Assembly (NCBI GenBank): GCA_037952775.1
Contig: JBANAY010000001.1
Location: 3,782,001 to 3,846,000 of the forward strand
Length of the DNA: 64,000 nucleotides
Source of the DNA: Clonostachys chloroleuca
Taxonomy: Eukaryota; Ascomycota; Sordariomycetes; Hypocreales; Bionectriaceae
Reading direction: 5' to 3'
The notes below the pieces were generated by a model that was not told where the DNA came from, did no database searches, and saw only the letters and a list, made by a program, of their open reading frames with translations. Positions 12,481 to 23,588 of this stretch are shown piece after piece. The position numbers and the translations under genes are program-made. Position 1 is the first letter of the stretch. Each line of letters opens with the position of its first letter.

Positions 12481-13627
12481 ATGCATTCGTCACAGCTATC
12501 TCCGCTCGCTCTATCCCTCCTCCTAGCGGTTTCGCCGGCTTCGTCAACCAGCATCCTGCACTGCGATAACCTGGTAGTTGACAAGCACAGGTTCGATCTT
12601 TCGGCGCTCACGGGACCCCACTCCGTCGTTACGTCGCGATACAACTCGATAGCAGACAACTACCACAACACAACCTATACTCTCGACATCTGTCGTCCTC
12701 TGAAGAAGACCGGCAGCGGGAAGAAGGGCAAGGAATGCCCCAACGGTACTCAAGGTATGTTTATTCCGGGTCCATGGGATTCAGCTTTCGCATCTAGCTG
12801 ACAAATGGTCAAGTATGCGCCATTACGCGGCTTTTGAAGGACGACGTGGACACCATTGACAATGTCATTGCCATCGCTGGAGCACTGGAAGATAACGGCG
12901 GCACGCAGTTCGAATACCAAGCGACACGTCTGAAAACGAGCGACTCCAACTCTGATTCGCAAAAGGAGGGAGTGAGGTTGGTGCTGAAAGGCGGCAGAGA
13001 GCCCCTCGAAGGAAAGGACCGTCGGGACCAACGCGCGGTGATTGAGTTTCTCTGCAACAACACCATGACCGGCCTGGAGGGCGAGTGGCGCTCGGAAGAT
13101 CGCTATGAAGGCGACGAGTTCGAACAGCTGGGCGCTCGCGACGAAAAGGACGACAAGGGCGACGAGAAGTCCAGCACTGAACACCAACTGCTCAATGACG
13201 GCGCGGCCCTTGTCTGGGAGAGCTACGGTCCAGATGATGCTGAGAAGAACGTCGACACTCTGCGACTTACCTGGTACACCAAGCACGCCTGCGAAAGCAG
13301 AGAGGACAGCGGCGATGACGGCAGGCAGAAGAACAACAGCCACTGGGGTTTCTTCACTTGGTTCATTATCATGTAAGTGGAAATACGGGAACTTGTTCTT
13401 TGCGAGGACTGTAGTAGCTAACGGTTTGCAGTGTCTTCCTCGGTGTTTCTGCCTACCTCATTTTCGGCTCCTGGCTGAACTACACTCGTTACGGAGCCCG
13501 AGGATGGGACCTCCTCCCCCACGGCGATACCATCCGAGACATTCCATACTTGCTGAAGGACTGGACCCGCCAGGTGCTCAACACAGTACAGGGTACCGGA
13601 AGTCGTGGCGGATACAGCGCTGTCTAG
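12481..13627 (+). CDS. ATG27: Autophagy-related protein 27 (Atg27)
   Basis: Atg27 is a type I membrane protein that cycles among Golgi, endosome, vacuole and Atg9 vesicles and supports autophagosome formation. Exons 12481-12754, 12814-13372 and 13432-13627 join cleanly to 342 codons. There is a hydrophobic signal peptide (residues about 5-22). A lumenal cysteine-containing mannose-6-phosphate-receptor-like domain follows (ILHCDNLVVDKHRFDL, YTLDICRPL, VCAITRLLK). One transmembrane segment lies around residues 268-292 (FFTWFIIMIFLGVSAYLIFG), then a short cytosolic tail. The last four residues are YSAV, the tyrosine sorting signal described for yeast Atg27. The lumenal part carries a charged, E/D/K-rich insertion before the membrane. 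No frame break is present. Confidence 0.93.
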
Positions 13628-14514
13628 AAGAAGATAACGGTTCTGTGGGCTTTCAAGGCAGGCGCAGGGAGTAGCTTGGGGTTCTTTGCAGCTCCAAGCT
13701 GGTTTATTCTGGGATGGGAGGATGGAGCTACATTTTTCTTTTGTGCGGAGGACTAGGCGGGCGTTCTGGATGGATACATAAGAGTCATCGAATCTGTACA
13801 CCTAGTCGGCTTCTTGCCATTGTTCATTAGCTATTGTGTCGCATTTAGAATTGATATTTCTGGATCTATTGCCAAGCAGTCGGGTGTATTGCTATACTGG
13901 TGAAACTTGGCTTAAAAAACATGATGCAGCTAGCATTGATAAGTCGTTGATGCGCAAGAACTATTTCAGTTGTCGGAATACCCTTGTTGTAGGCATGCTT
14001 TCTCCAAGTCTACCCAGCTAGAAGCGACCTTCATACAAACCGCCAAGCCAGTATTAGAGGGTTATAGTTACCGTTGAGAAGCCGCGTCGTATGTGTGGGG
14101 ACGTTCAACGAAGACGGAGGATGAGCTTAATTCTCGTCCTAAATGTGCACCAGTCATACATGAGTGACTGTACATGTAGTATGATCTCACGGCAATTTAC
14201 CCCTTGGCTGGATCCCGCATTTCGTGTCCGTCGGGTCCAAGTGAATGGAAAACCTTCCATGCAGCTGTGATGACTGTGTAGTACGCAGAGTCACAGCATA
14301 TCGTCATCCTTTCAGCCCGTCGAGAATGACGCAGAGCGAGACCGGAGCTGAGCTTGTTATCGATAAGAGCAAAATATTGAATTGAGCTGCGAGAATGTGT
14401 CTCAAGACTCCATTTAACACTCGGCCCAATTCTTCTTCACCAGACCTTGCCAGTTTGCACTGTAGAGGGAGATAATTCGAAAGTGTGTTCGAAGACCCCC
14501 GGTAGCTGCAAATC
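13628..14514. other. Intergenic region between atg27 and arg8
   Basis: This holds the atg27 3' UTR and the promoter of the aminotransferase gene. No gene, repeat or clear regulatory motif was recognised; I did not find a perfect Gcn4/CPC1 site (TGACTCA), which would have been expected for an arginine-pathway gene. Confidence 0.4.
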
Positions 14515-16075
14515 ATGGCACTGCGACACTCGGTTCATCGCCAATTGGCGACCGCACTTTCTAATTCCCGCGCGATCTCAGCATCCCGACTTTCGCACAG
14601 GGCCTTTTCGTTGTCAGCTGTGCGACATAAGATTGTACGTTAAACGCCCTCCTCTCACTCCTATTTCTGTCTTTAGTCTACATGACTATAATTCGGACAG
14701 ACTTCTAACCATTTCACCCCTCCAGAACGAAGCTACGTTGCCAACGAACCCAGACCCCGCTGAAGGCTCTCCCAGCGCGGCTCTCGTTGCTGAACATGCG
14801 CCTTATATGGTGGCCACATACGCTCGCCCACCCCCGTTTTCACCAAAGCCGAGGGATCATATATTTGGGACATCGAGGACAGGAAGTACCTTGATTTCAC
14901 TGCTGGTATCGCCGTGAACGCTCTCGGCCATTGTGAGCCTGAGGTCGCTCGGATCGTAGCCGAACAGGTTCGCTAACCCCCACCATCGCGCTGCTCTCCC
15001 ATAGCACACACATTGGCCTCGACAACTAACACGAGTGACTGAACAGGCCAAGACTCTTGTCCACGCCTCCAACCTCTACTACAACCCCTGGACCGGCGCC
15101 CTGTCCAAGCTGCTCGTCGAAAAGACCGTCAAGTCTGGTGGCATGCACAATGCCTCGTCCGTCTTTGTCTGCAACTCCGGGTCCGAAGCGAATGAGGCCG
15201 CCATCAAGTTCTCACGCAAGGTCGGCAAGGCCATCGATCCCTCCGGCGCCAAGCACGAGTTTGTATCCTTCAACGGCGCATTCCACGGCCGAACGATGGG
15301 CGCCCTGAGCGCCACGCCGAACCCCAAATATCAGGAGCCCTTCTCCCCCATGGTCCCCGGGTTCCGTGTCGGAGACTACAACGATATTGCCGCCATCCCC
15401 GAGCTGGTTACAGAGAAGACATGCGGAGTGATTGTTGAGCCAATCCAGGGTGAGGGCGGTATCCGGGCCGCTTCAGAGGAGTTCCTCATCGCCCTCGCGA
15501 AGCGCTGCCGCGAGGTCGGCGCGGTGCTGATCTACGATGAAATCCAGTGTGGGATGGGCCGCACCGGCACTTTCTGGGCCCACGGCGTCCTCCCCAAGGA
15601 AGCGCACCCGGACATCATCACCTCGGCCAAGGCCCTCGGCAACGGCTTCCCCATCGGCGCCGTCATCGTCAACCAGATCGTGAGCGACAAGATCAAGGTG
15701 GGCGACCACGGGACCACCTTCGGAGGTAACCCCTTGGCCAGCCGGGTCGCGCACTACATGGTGAGCCGGCTCTCGGACCCCCAGCTGCAGAAGGATGTGC
15801 TCGCCAAGTCGGACGTCTTCCGGGCGCGCTTCGAAGAGCTGCGGAAGCAGTACCCGGACTTGATCACGGAGGTGCGCGGCAAGGGTCTGATTCTCGGGCT
15901 CCAGCTGTCGGAGGATCCCACGCCCATCCTGAAGGCGGCTCGCGAGAGGGGTCTCCTGATCATCACTGCCGGCACCAACACGGTCCGCTTCGTTCCCAGC
16001 CTCACCGTGACGGAGCGAGAGATCCAGTCTGGGTTGAATATCCTGGCGGAAGCCATTGCGGTAACTCGGGCATGA
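14515..16075 (+). CDS. ARG8: Acetylornithine aminotransferase, mitochondrial (frame broken at 14831-14835)
   Basis: This PLP enzyme converts N-acetylglutamate semialdehyde and glutamate to N2-acetylornithine in the mitochondrial arginine pathway. Exons are 14515-14634, 14726-14967 and 15047-16075. The first 40 residues (MALRHSVHRQLATALSNSRA...) are basic, hydroxylated and poor in acidic residues, as in a mitochondrial presequence. Class-III aminotransferase motifs are clear: FVCNSGSEANEAAIKFSR, FHGRTMGALSAT, YDEIQCGMGRTG, and TSAKALGNGFP with the PLP lysine near residue 316. In exon 2 the frame reads YARPPP, then shifts in a C5 run (14831-14835). In the shifted frame it reads VFTKAEGSYIWDIEDRKYLD and continues to the normal exon end. 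One extra base would give 463 codons. The break is most likely an assembly error, because both sides are fully conserved. Confidence 0.93.
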
Positions 16076-16103
16076 TTAGGCTGTAATTAGATACCAGGGT
16101 TTT

Positions 16104-16104
<1 letters not shown>

Positions 16105-16143
<39 letters not shown>
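16105..16143 (+). repeat. A39 homopolymer in the arg8 3' region
   Basis: A run of 39 consecutive A begins about 30 bp after the arg8 stop codon. It may be a genomic poly-A tract whose real length is uncertain. Confidence 0.9.
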
Positions 16144-16146
<3 letters not shown>

Positions 16147-16264
16147 AATGAATTAGATGGAATGGTTAGCGGATAGAAATGATGATGATGTATTACGGTT
16201 TCTACTCTCTTCAATGTCCTCTCATAAGAATCGTCGTGATCAATCTGACTTACACCTAACCAGT

Positions 16265-16487
16265 CAAGTGGGTGAAATAAAACGTGGCACACCAAAGCTC
16301 TTTCCGCGTGAGACAGGGACCTCCTTTTTTAACTAAACACAATAAGAAGAGAATAATAAGAGAATAATAGTCTATTCTATACTATTTAGCTTGATATTGT
16401 ATTCAGTACTAGGCTATTTATTGTGATATTGTGTTGAATTTCAGTGCTGAACTACCTCGATGTGCCATGTTTTATTTCACCCACTTG
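16265..16487. mobile_element. MITE-like element with 27-bp terminal inverted repeats and CCAGT duplication
   Basis: The left end (16265-16291) begins CAAGTGGGTGAAATAAAAC and continues to GGCACA. The right end (16461-16487) is its reverse complement with a single mismatch over 27 bp. Both ends are flanked directly by CCAGT (16260-16264 and 16488-16492), as expected for a 5-bp target-site duplication. The 169-bp core is AT-rich, contains no coding frame and has short degenerate AATAAGA/AATAATA repeats. The size, TIRs and lack of coding capacity fit a non-autonomous DNA transposon. The superfamily is not clear: a TA duplication, as for Tc1/mariner, is not seen. Confidence 0.85.
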
Positions 16488-17133
16488 CCAGTCTATCTTC
16501 CCATAGCATTCTAGACAACCTGAACGTATTATAGCAGGAGGCCGGCTCGTCATACCACCGGCCGATGACAAAATCCGGCAGCGTCAAGCCGACGGGGCCA
16601 CAAGAGCACGAAAACGGCACGATGCCCCTGGATAGACCCGACCAAACCCACCGGGTGGAGGCGATCTCGGAGCATCGCAGGGTTTTCACAGTCGGGCAGC
16701 GCTCTAACCTCCGGCTTACACCCGCGCCATGATCGCTTCCTGGTTTCCACTTGATTTCCACTTGACCAGGCCCAGCAGCCTGATATGGCCTAATGTCACC
16801 CCCGTCTGCATGAGATAAGGCGTGTGCCTCCGATGGGCGGTCTGCAGGCGCCGGTTTCTTTGCAGTTCGCCGCGGTCTTGCAGCGAAAGACGCCGAGAGG
16901 GTGTGACTCCCGGCTTGGCTGCATGGGAAAAAATATGTCTAATTGTATCCCCCTGGCCGGAATCTGATCCCGCTTGTTCAATTGATTTCGAGTTTCTGTT
17001 GTTGTCTTGCCCTTCGTACAGGCTCGTGCAATGAGAGTCCTTGAGAGCACCCTCTACCACATCGTCTCCTCCAAAGGACATTGGATGGTCCAACCAGGCT
17101 GTACCCCCTTTAATACGCCGATATATCTTCCCA

Positions 17134-18893
17134 ATGCTACAACCAACTCCTGAGCCCAAGGCTCAGTCCCAGCCCATCACCAAGGTGGAAGAGGCGGCCA
17201 GTTCTCCGGAAGAAGACCCTCCTCTCCCGCTGATCGCCCAGGACGACCGCGTAGCGAAGCTGCCAACATGGCGCCGCTGGGTCATCCTCTTCTCCGTGTG
17301 CTGGATGGCCCTCCCCATGGTCTTCCTCAGCACCTCCATCATGACCGCCATGCCGGAGATTGCCGCCAGCCTGAACACCACCACGACCAGCATCAGCACC
17401 GCCAACGCCTGTGTCGTGGCTGCGATGGCCGCGTCCGCCCTCATCTGGCTGCCCATCAGCGTCCTCATCGGGCGTCGGAGGGCGTATATCGTTGCCACTG
17501 TCATCCTGATACTCTGCGCCATGGGGTGCGCCCTGGCCAGGAACCTGGCTTCTCTGACGGCCGTGTGGGCGATTGGTGCCACGACGGGTCCCTTCTTCTT
17601 GGTGGCGGGCCAGACCATCCTCGCTGATATCTTCGAGCCGGTTTGTCCACCTAGTCTTTTTCGATGTCTTTGTAAAGGATTATTCATGCTGATTAACCGC
17701 AGACTGTCCGTGGTATGGCCGTTGGTTTCTTCCTCGGCAGTTGCGTTAGTTCCCAGTCGATAGGTAAGTCACTCTTTATAACAACATTTCTGAGTCTCAA
17801 GGAGACCTAACACTGTGGTCTAGCCCCGTTGGTCGGCAGCGTCATCGCGACTTACACAACCTGGCGAGCCATCTTCGGGGTTCTGTCGGGCATCAGCTTC
17901 ATCGGGCTGGTCCTCGCCTATTTCTTCGTCCCCAAGGCGAGCGAGCTGTCCAACCTGAGCACGCACGAGTCGGTCGGCAAGAAGCTCTCCAGGCAGGATG
18001 TCCTGCGGGCCTTCAACCCGTCTGCCGTCTTTTACCAGTGGAAGTACCCCGGCGTTATCCTTTCGGTCAGCAGAAACCCCTCTTCCCCCCTGAACTTTCT
18101 AGTCCCTTACACCGTGCATAGAATCTTGCCTGTGGGTTGCTAGGACTCAACCAATATGCCATCCTCAGCTCTGTCCGCCACCTGATCAACCCGCTCTTCG
18201 GGCTTACCTCCCCACTCCAGAGCGGTCTTTTCTACCTCGCGCCTGGCGTTGGCTTCCTGTTGGGGAGCATCGTCGGGGGCAACGTGTCCGACAGGGTGGT
18301 GAGGCGGTACATCGACAAGCGCGAGGGTGTTCGCCTGGCAGAGGACAGGCTGAACAGCACCCCCTCTGGGTCCTGGGAGTCCTGCCCCTGGGGACGTTCT
18401 TGTATGGATGGAGCATCGACAAGTCGATTGGAGGTATGGGGCTCCCCATCAGCGCTGCCTTCATCCAGGGTTTCGGCCTGATGGCGTCCTTTAGCGGGCT
18501 CAACACTTATGCTGCAGGTGAGAAAACACGCGGGCATGCCTGGACCCACCATTGATGCAGCTGATTAACATTTGTGGTAATCCCTAGAATCAAACCCCGA
18601 ATACAAGACGGCTGTTATCAGCGGCAAGTATGTTGTTCAATACTGTTTCGGCGCAGTAGGAGTGGGGGCAACCGTTCCCCTAATCGATGCAATTGGAGCC
18701 GGGTGGACATTTTCCATCAGTAAGTCCTAAAGATAGAATGGTCTTCTAGTCTTCCCACTGGCAAATCTGGGTTGTGCTCACCAAAACACTTCTAGTTGCG
18801 ATTGGCTCCATCATCGCAGGTATTTTGGTGGTGATCATTGCGAGGTTGTTGGTTCGGCAATCCCCAGCCAAGCCTCGACCTAGTTTGTTTTGA
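17134..18893 (+). CDS. MFS multidrug transporter, DHA1-like (frame broken at 18360-18364)
   Basis: This is a 12-helix major facilitator, probably a proton-coupled drug or metabolite exporter in the plasma membrane. Six exons are supported: 17134-17640, 17703-17763, 17824-18065, 18122-18517, 18588-18719 and 18796-18893. The N-terminal 45 residues are cytosolic; the first helix follows [32 protein letters not shown] and the loop-2 region [17 protein letters not shown] are typical of fungal DHA1 proteins, and [14 protein letters not shown] opens the second half. In exon 4 the frame slips in a C5 run (18360-18364). One added base restores [21 protein letters not shown] and the rest, giving 478 codons. 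The donor at 18066 (GTCAGC) is atypical. The substrate cannot be told from sequence. Confidence 0.85.
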
Positions 18894-19211
18894 TTTAGCA
18901 AGCCAAGATCTGTGATTTATACGCCGACATGAACATATTTGCTACGAACTCACGAACGGAATTATAGAGGAATATGAGTAAAATAGAAAGGGGGAATATG
19001 CATTCATCTCTTCATAGAATCAACCGGTGTATCAGAACCTACTCCAGCAAAAACCGACTCCCATAAACAGAAAACAATAGAAGCCAACCAGAAGAGATAA
19101 ATGAACCTTGTCATGGAACATTGAATCAGGGAAATCTAAAGCCAACCTGATAGCCCAAGGATGAAACAAAATCTCTATAAAAACAGGGGTAAAGGGGCCC
19201 AATTGCCACTC
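18894..19211. other. Convergent 3' intergenic region
   Basis: The MFS gene (plus) and glutamate decarboxylase gene (minus) end tail to tail here. The stretch is AT-rich and should hold both 3' UTRs; no gene is seen. Confidence 0.5.
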
Positions 19212-21083
19212 TTAGCAGATACCGTGAGTCTTTCCAGTCTTGCCTTGGATAGAATGCGTTTCATTCTGCGAGGGAAAATGTCAATAAATGGTGGATGCTT
19301 AAAAGAAAGCAGAAGCTACGTACCTTATAGGCTGTTGGGCTTGCGTCATTTCGGAGCTTGCCACTTGAAAGAATGTGCTTCTGGATGTAAGCGTCTTGTC
19401 TCCTCAGGACCTCCTGGTTAGTCTCTTTGAGGAGCCCGACACAGAGCTTGATGTCATTGATCAACATGTTGCACTTGCTGCGGGAGAAATCCTCTCGAAC
19501 AACGACACGAAGCATCTTGAGCTCCTCTGTGTGGGGAGCCATGGTGTAGGCGGGGACGACCCAACCACGGCTACGAAGAGTCCTTGCCAGGGAGAATTCG
19601 TCGAATCCGCGGTCCTCATCAGGAGCAAAGCGGAAGGCGACTAGAGGCAGTCCCTCACCAGAGGGCTTGGACATGATGATGAACCCTTGCTGTACTAGGG
19701 AGCGAGTAAGGTAGTCGGCTGTGCGTGTAAGGTTGCTCATGATGGAGCGGTATCCGTGCTTACCCAGGCGGATGAGCTGGTAGTACTGTCCCACCACCTG
19801 CGAAGCTCCCTTGGAGAAGTTAAGGGTGAAGGAAGCCTGGTCGGCTCCCAGGTAGTTGATGTTGAAGACGAGTTCCTTGGGAAGGTACTCGGGAGCTCGC
19901 CAGAGGACCCAGCCCACACCAGGGTAAACAAGACCGTACTGGATGATGTCAGCCATGCAACTCATGACATACTTCGGGTTGCTCGGGACTTACCTTGTGA
20001 CCAGAGACGTTGATGGACACGACCTTTTCGCAGCGGAAGTCCCATTCTAAGTCAGGGACGGTGAAGGGTGCAACGAAGCCACCGCTGGCAGCGTCGACGT
20101 GGATGGGAACATCGATGTTTCTCTCAACCAAGAGGTCGTTGACAGTCTTGACGTCTTCGTACTCACCGGTGTACGTCGTGCCCAAGATGACGCAGATACC
20201 AATGGTATTCTCGTCGCATAGAGCGACTGTCTCTTCAGGGTCGATGACATACCTCTCGGGAGTGCAGTACACAAGCCTTTCGTCGACTTCGAAGTACCTG
20301 GCGGCCTTTTCCCAGCACACCTGGACGGCGGAGGACATGACCAGGTTAGGTTGGTCAGTTGGCTTGCCCTCGGCCTGGCGACGCTGCTTCCAGCGCTTCT
20401 TCATGGCGAGCACGGCGAGCATGATGGCCTCAGAGGAACCGACCGACGAGGTGCCCACGGCGGTACCAGGGGGTGCGTGGAAGAGATCGCCGATCATGTT
20501 GACACAGCGATTTTGGATCTCAGCACATTGAGGGTACTCCTCGTAGTCAATAAAGTTCTTGGGGAAAGCATCGGCCATGAGCTTTTCAGCTTCCTCTTCC
20601 TATAATATGGGTGAGAAAATTTCCTTGCGGTCAGGTCATTCAGGTTCCATTGCGGTTCTGAGACCAACAACAAGGGGGTGCCCACCATGTAAGTGGTGAC
20701 GAAAGAAGCAAGACTGTGCGACGAGCAACGTTAGCCGAATGTTTCTGTTTTTCGAAAATTCCATAGTAGAGAGAGAGAAAATTGGCAGGGAATGGGAAAC
20801 TCAAGGAGGGCGCTTACTTTAGCTTGGGGTTGTTGTCGAGACTGAGATCGTCCTTGATCATACGATAGGCGATGTCGCGGGGCATCTCGCATTCGGGCAT
20901 CTTAGTGCGGGGAAGGTCCTCGCCAGCAAATCTCGAGCCGTAGACACTGGTGGTAAACTGATCAGGGAAGTTGATGAGCTGGAGCTGGGGAGTTCTCCTG
21001 CCATCAGGCTGAGGAGTTAATCTGCCAGCACTCAGACCATCTCCGTTAAGATTCTTATCCGGGATTCCCGACAGATGGACCAT
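19212..21083 (-). CDS. GAD1: Glutamate decarboxylase
   Basis: This PLP enzyme turns glutamate into GABA and CO2 in the cytosol, the first step of the GABA shunt. Five exons are supported: 20818-21083, 20686-20713 (only 28 bp), 19994-20599, 19324-19938 and 19212-19265. They join to 522 codons with no break. Group-II decarboxylase features include [36 protein letters not shown] and [15 protein letters not shown], with the PLP-binding lysine at about residue 300, exactly at an exon border. The protein ends KTGKTHGIC, close to the usual fungal GAD C-terminus. The start ([16 protein letters not shown]) is the only ATG in frame that gives a normal N-terminus. Family assignment is firm. Confidence 0.95.
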
Positions 21084-23588
21084 GGTGGGCGAGCTGTTAG
21101 GTGGAACAGAGAGTAGATGGGGTGGAATCAATTGAATTAAGCTCGGAGCAGATAAAGTATGTGCCTATCTAAGCTGGGGAGCCAGATGGGAAAGAGATGT
21201 TTAAGCGGTGGGAGGATGGGAGGCGGGAACGACGCTGCGAAGGGTTTGGGCCTGAGATGGGGAGGGAGAGGGCAGCCTTTTGTAGGAATCGGGAGGCGGC
21301 AGAGCAGAGGGGAGAAGCAGAGGGACTGAGTGGGCGGGCGGGCAGGAGGGACGGATCGCAGGTGCTAATCAGACTCAGCATTGCCTCACAAATCGAGCTG
21401 CGAGTTGCTGCGTGCCCAAGGAGCATACCTCAAAAGGTGGTAAGGCAATAGGGCCATGTGAAGGTACCATGCCAGCCAGACACAGGTAGCTACCTCGCCG
21501 ATACCCATATGGCTACCTGACGTACTACCTGGCTAGCTCGACGAGCCCGGGAAAGTAAATTAATAAGTACTGGCATAGGTCATAATTAGAACACCGTCAA
21601 GCCAGCAGAGGTTGGAGGGTCTGTGGAGGCGACTTGCTTAGTGGTTACTGTGTAATTGCTGTGTATTCGATATGTCGTGTCTGGCCCCAAAACCACACCA
21701 CACACGCCTCACCATGCACACACCACCGCCAGCCCCTGCGAGCTCACCACGGCCCAAACCAGCCAAGGGATCATTCATCGTATCAATGCCACACACGCCA
21801 GCCCGAGCATGCTGCGGAGCCGGCATGGCTGGGCGTTTTGCATTGAATGTGGTGCATCCATCCATACCGGGCAGCCGTTGGTTGCAGCTGTAAGCAATAG
21901 CTGAGCTCACTGAGTGAAACCTACATGCAGGCGATAGGTCCTAAGTCGTACGCGCGTAAGCCTGGACACAGGTGATGGGACCACTGCTGCACGGCACCTC
22001 AGCGCCGTGCGAGGGCCTAAATACGGGCTCCTCAGGTACCTCAGATTTACACCACGGATGAGCCTGAGGACGTGGAAGGAACGAAGGACCAGAAGGACCT
22101 CTGGAAGGGAAGGCGCTGACGGACCCCTTCCGCTTCCGACCCCCAAAAAATCCCAGAAAGACCAACAGACCAGACCGCCTCAGTCGGTCTGTCGAAGCAG
22201 CCTAAAACAAAGCACATGGATGTTTGGAACACCATGTGTGGACAGCCCGAATAACCCAGAACCATACTCCTGGTAGAATGGCTTAAAATGCAGGCTCGAT
22301 CACGGCGGATGGCCCATCCGGCTTACCGCGAGTGTCTCGGCCAGGCGAATCACGGTCTGTTAATGACGATGTTGTGTCGCCCGGCGCTGCCCCGTGCTCC
22401 GAAATACCCAAGCCTCATACCAGATACCGCGCAAACTCACCTGATTGATTAGGTGATATTCGCTTCCTTTGCGCTTCTGGCTGCTTGGCCACGCCCAGCC
22501 CTGGCCGACCCCGATCAGAATGTCGGTCCTTTGGGGTCAATCCCATCAATCAGGGCCATCTATTTCTGAAATAATTCCGTCAATTTCCAGAAGAACCGGG
22601 GCCGCACCATGGTTGGCCCTCGTTGGTTGTCTATGGACACCCAGACCCCTTTTGTTGGGCCCTGCCCATCCATGGAATCGCGAATCGACAAGTCGCTACA
22701 ATGCAGAGCAGTAATAATAGCCATGACTGGCGGTAGAATCATTGGCCCACGGACCATACCATGACTCCAAGCCCGGCACCACCCGCCTGTATGGCATCCA
22801 TCTCGCGCACCTCTACGCCATCCTGAATTCTGGCCATTCTCCGGCGGCTGCCTCCCCGAGACCCTCCCTGAGTCCATCCTGAGTAACTCTGTCATCGATC
22901 CCCGAACGAGGCATGAAGGCGGTCCTGGATGACCCACCTCCACGAAACCAAGGAATCGAGGCCTAGGAGGCCGCTCAGGCATGACGATGCGACGCCTCAG
23001 CCGCCTCAGGGGCTGGTGCAGCTGGTCAACCGGTGTACCTACCCTCTACCATCGAGTTACTTCCCGATACCAGCCACCTGTTCCATAATAAAGCCACCCA
23101 ACCGTCAGCCTCAGATCCCGGACCTCACGTATAGCCAAAAACTGACACGGGTTATTGAAATGAGGGTAATTTTGCACAGTGAGGTTTTTTTCCATGTTGT
23201 TGGTGTCTTTCGTTTAGTTTCAGTTTATTCCTGGAAGGGGCTTCCGCTTTGGGGCTTAATTTTACGAGTGGAAAAACAGCCAACTCCAGGCCACCGCACC
23301 ATCCGTCAATAGGTATGATCGTTGGGCGCCAATCCACCATAGCAACAAGCTCCCCAATCCGAGAAAGAGGCCTCTCAACACACGAAACCCATAATCCATA
23401 AGCCATTTCTATTCAACGGGTTCTTTTTTCCAAGGCCGGAAATAATCTCGCGCAACCAGCAGCCCGCTTACCCGCTTTGAGACATTCGCAGCCCATGATG
23501 TTGCAGGGCAGGAATATATAATCATGATTCATCTATTGTTTACTTTGTATCTAGCTCCGGCCAGGTACAACCGATCGCTGCATCGTCA
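21084..23588. other. Intergenic region, about 2.5 kb
   Basis: This holds the glutamate decarboxylase promoter and the 3' UTR of the minus-strand hydrolase. All frames found are short (up to about 140 codons), proline- or tryptophan-rich and mutually overlapping, with no domain recognised. No repeat or RNA gene was seen. Confidence 0.45.

Larger units (their letters stand above)
16076..17133. other. Intergenic region between arg8 and MFS gene
   Basis: Besides the A39 run and the MITE-like element described separately, I see no gene. Reading frames of up to about 145 codons on the minus strand at 16477-17159 show no recognisable protein and overlap the promoter of the MFS gene. Confidence 0.5.
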
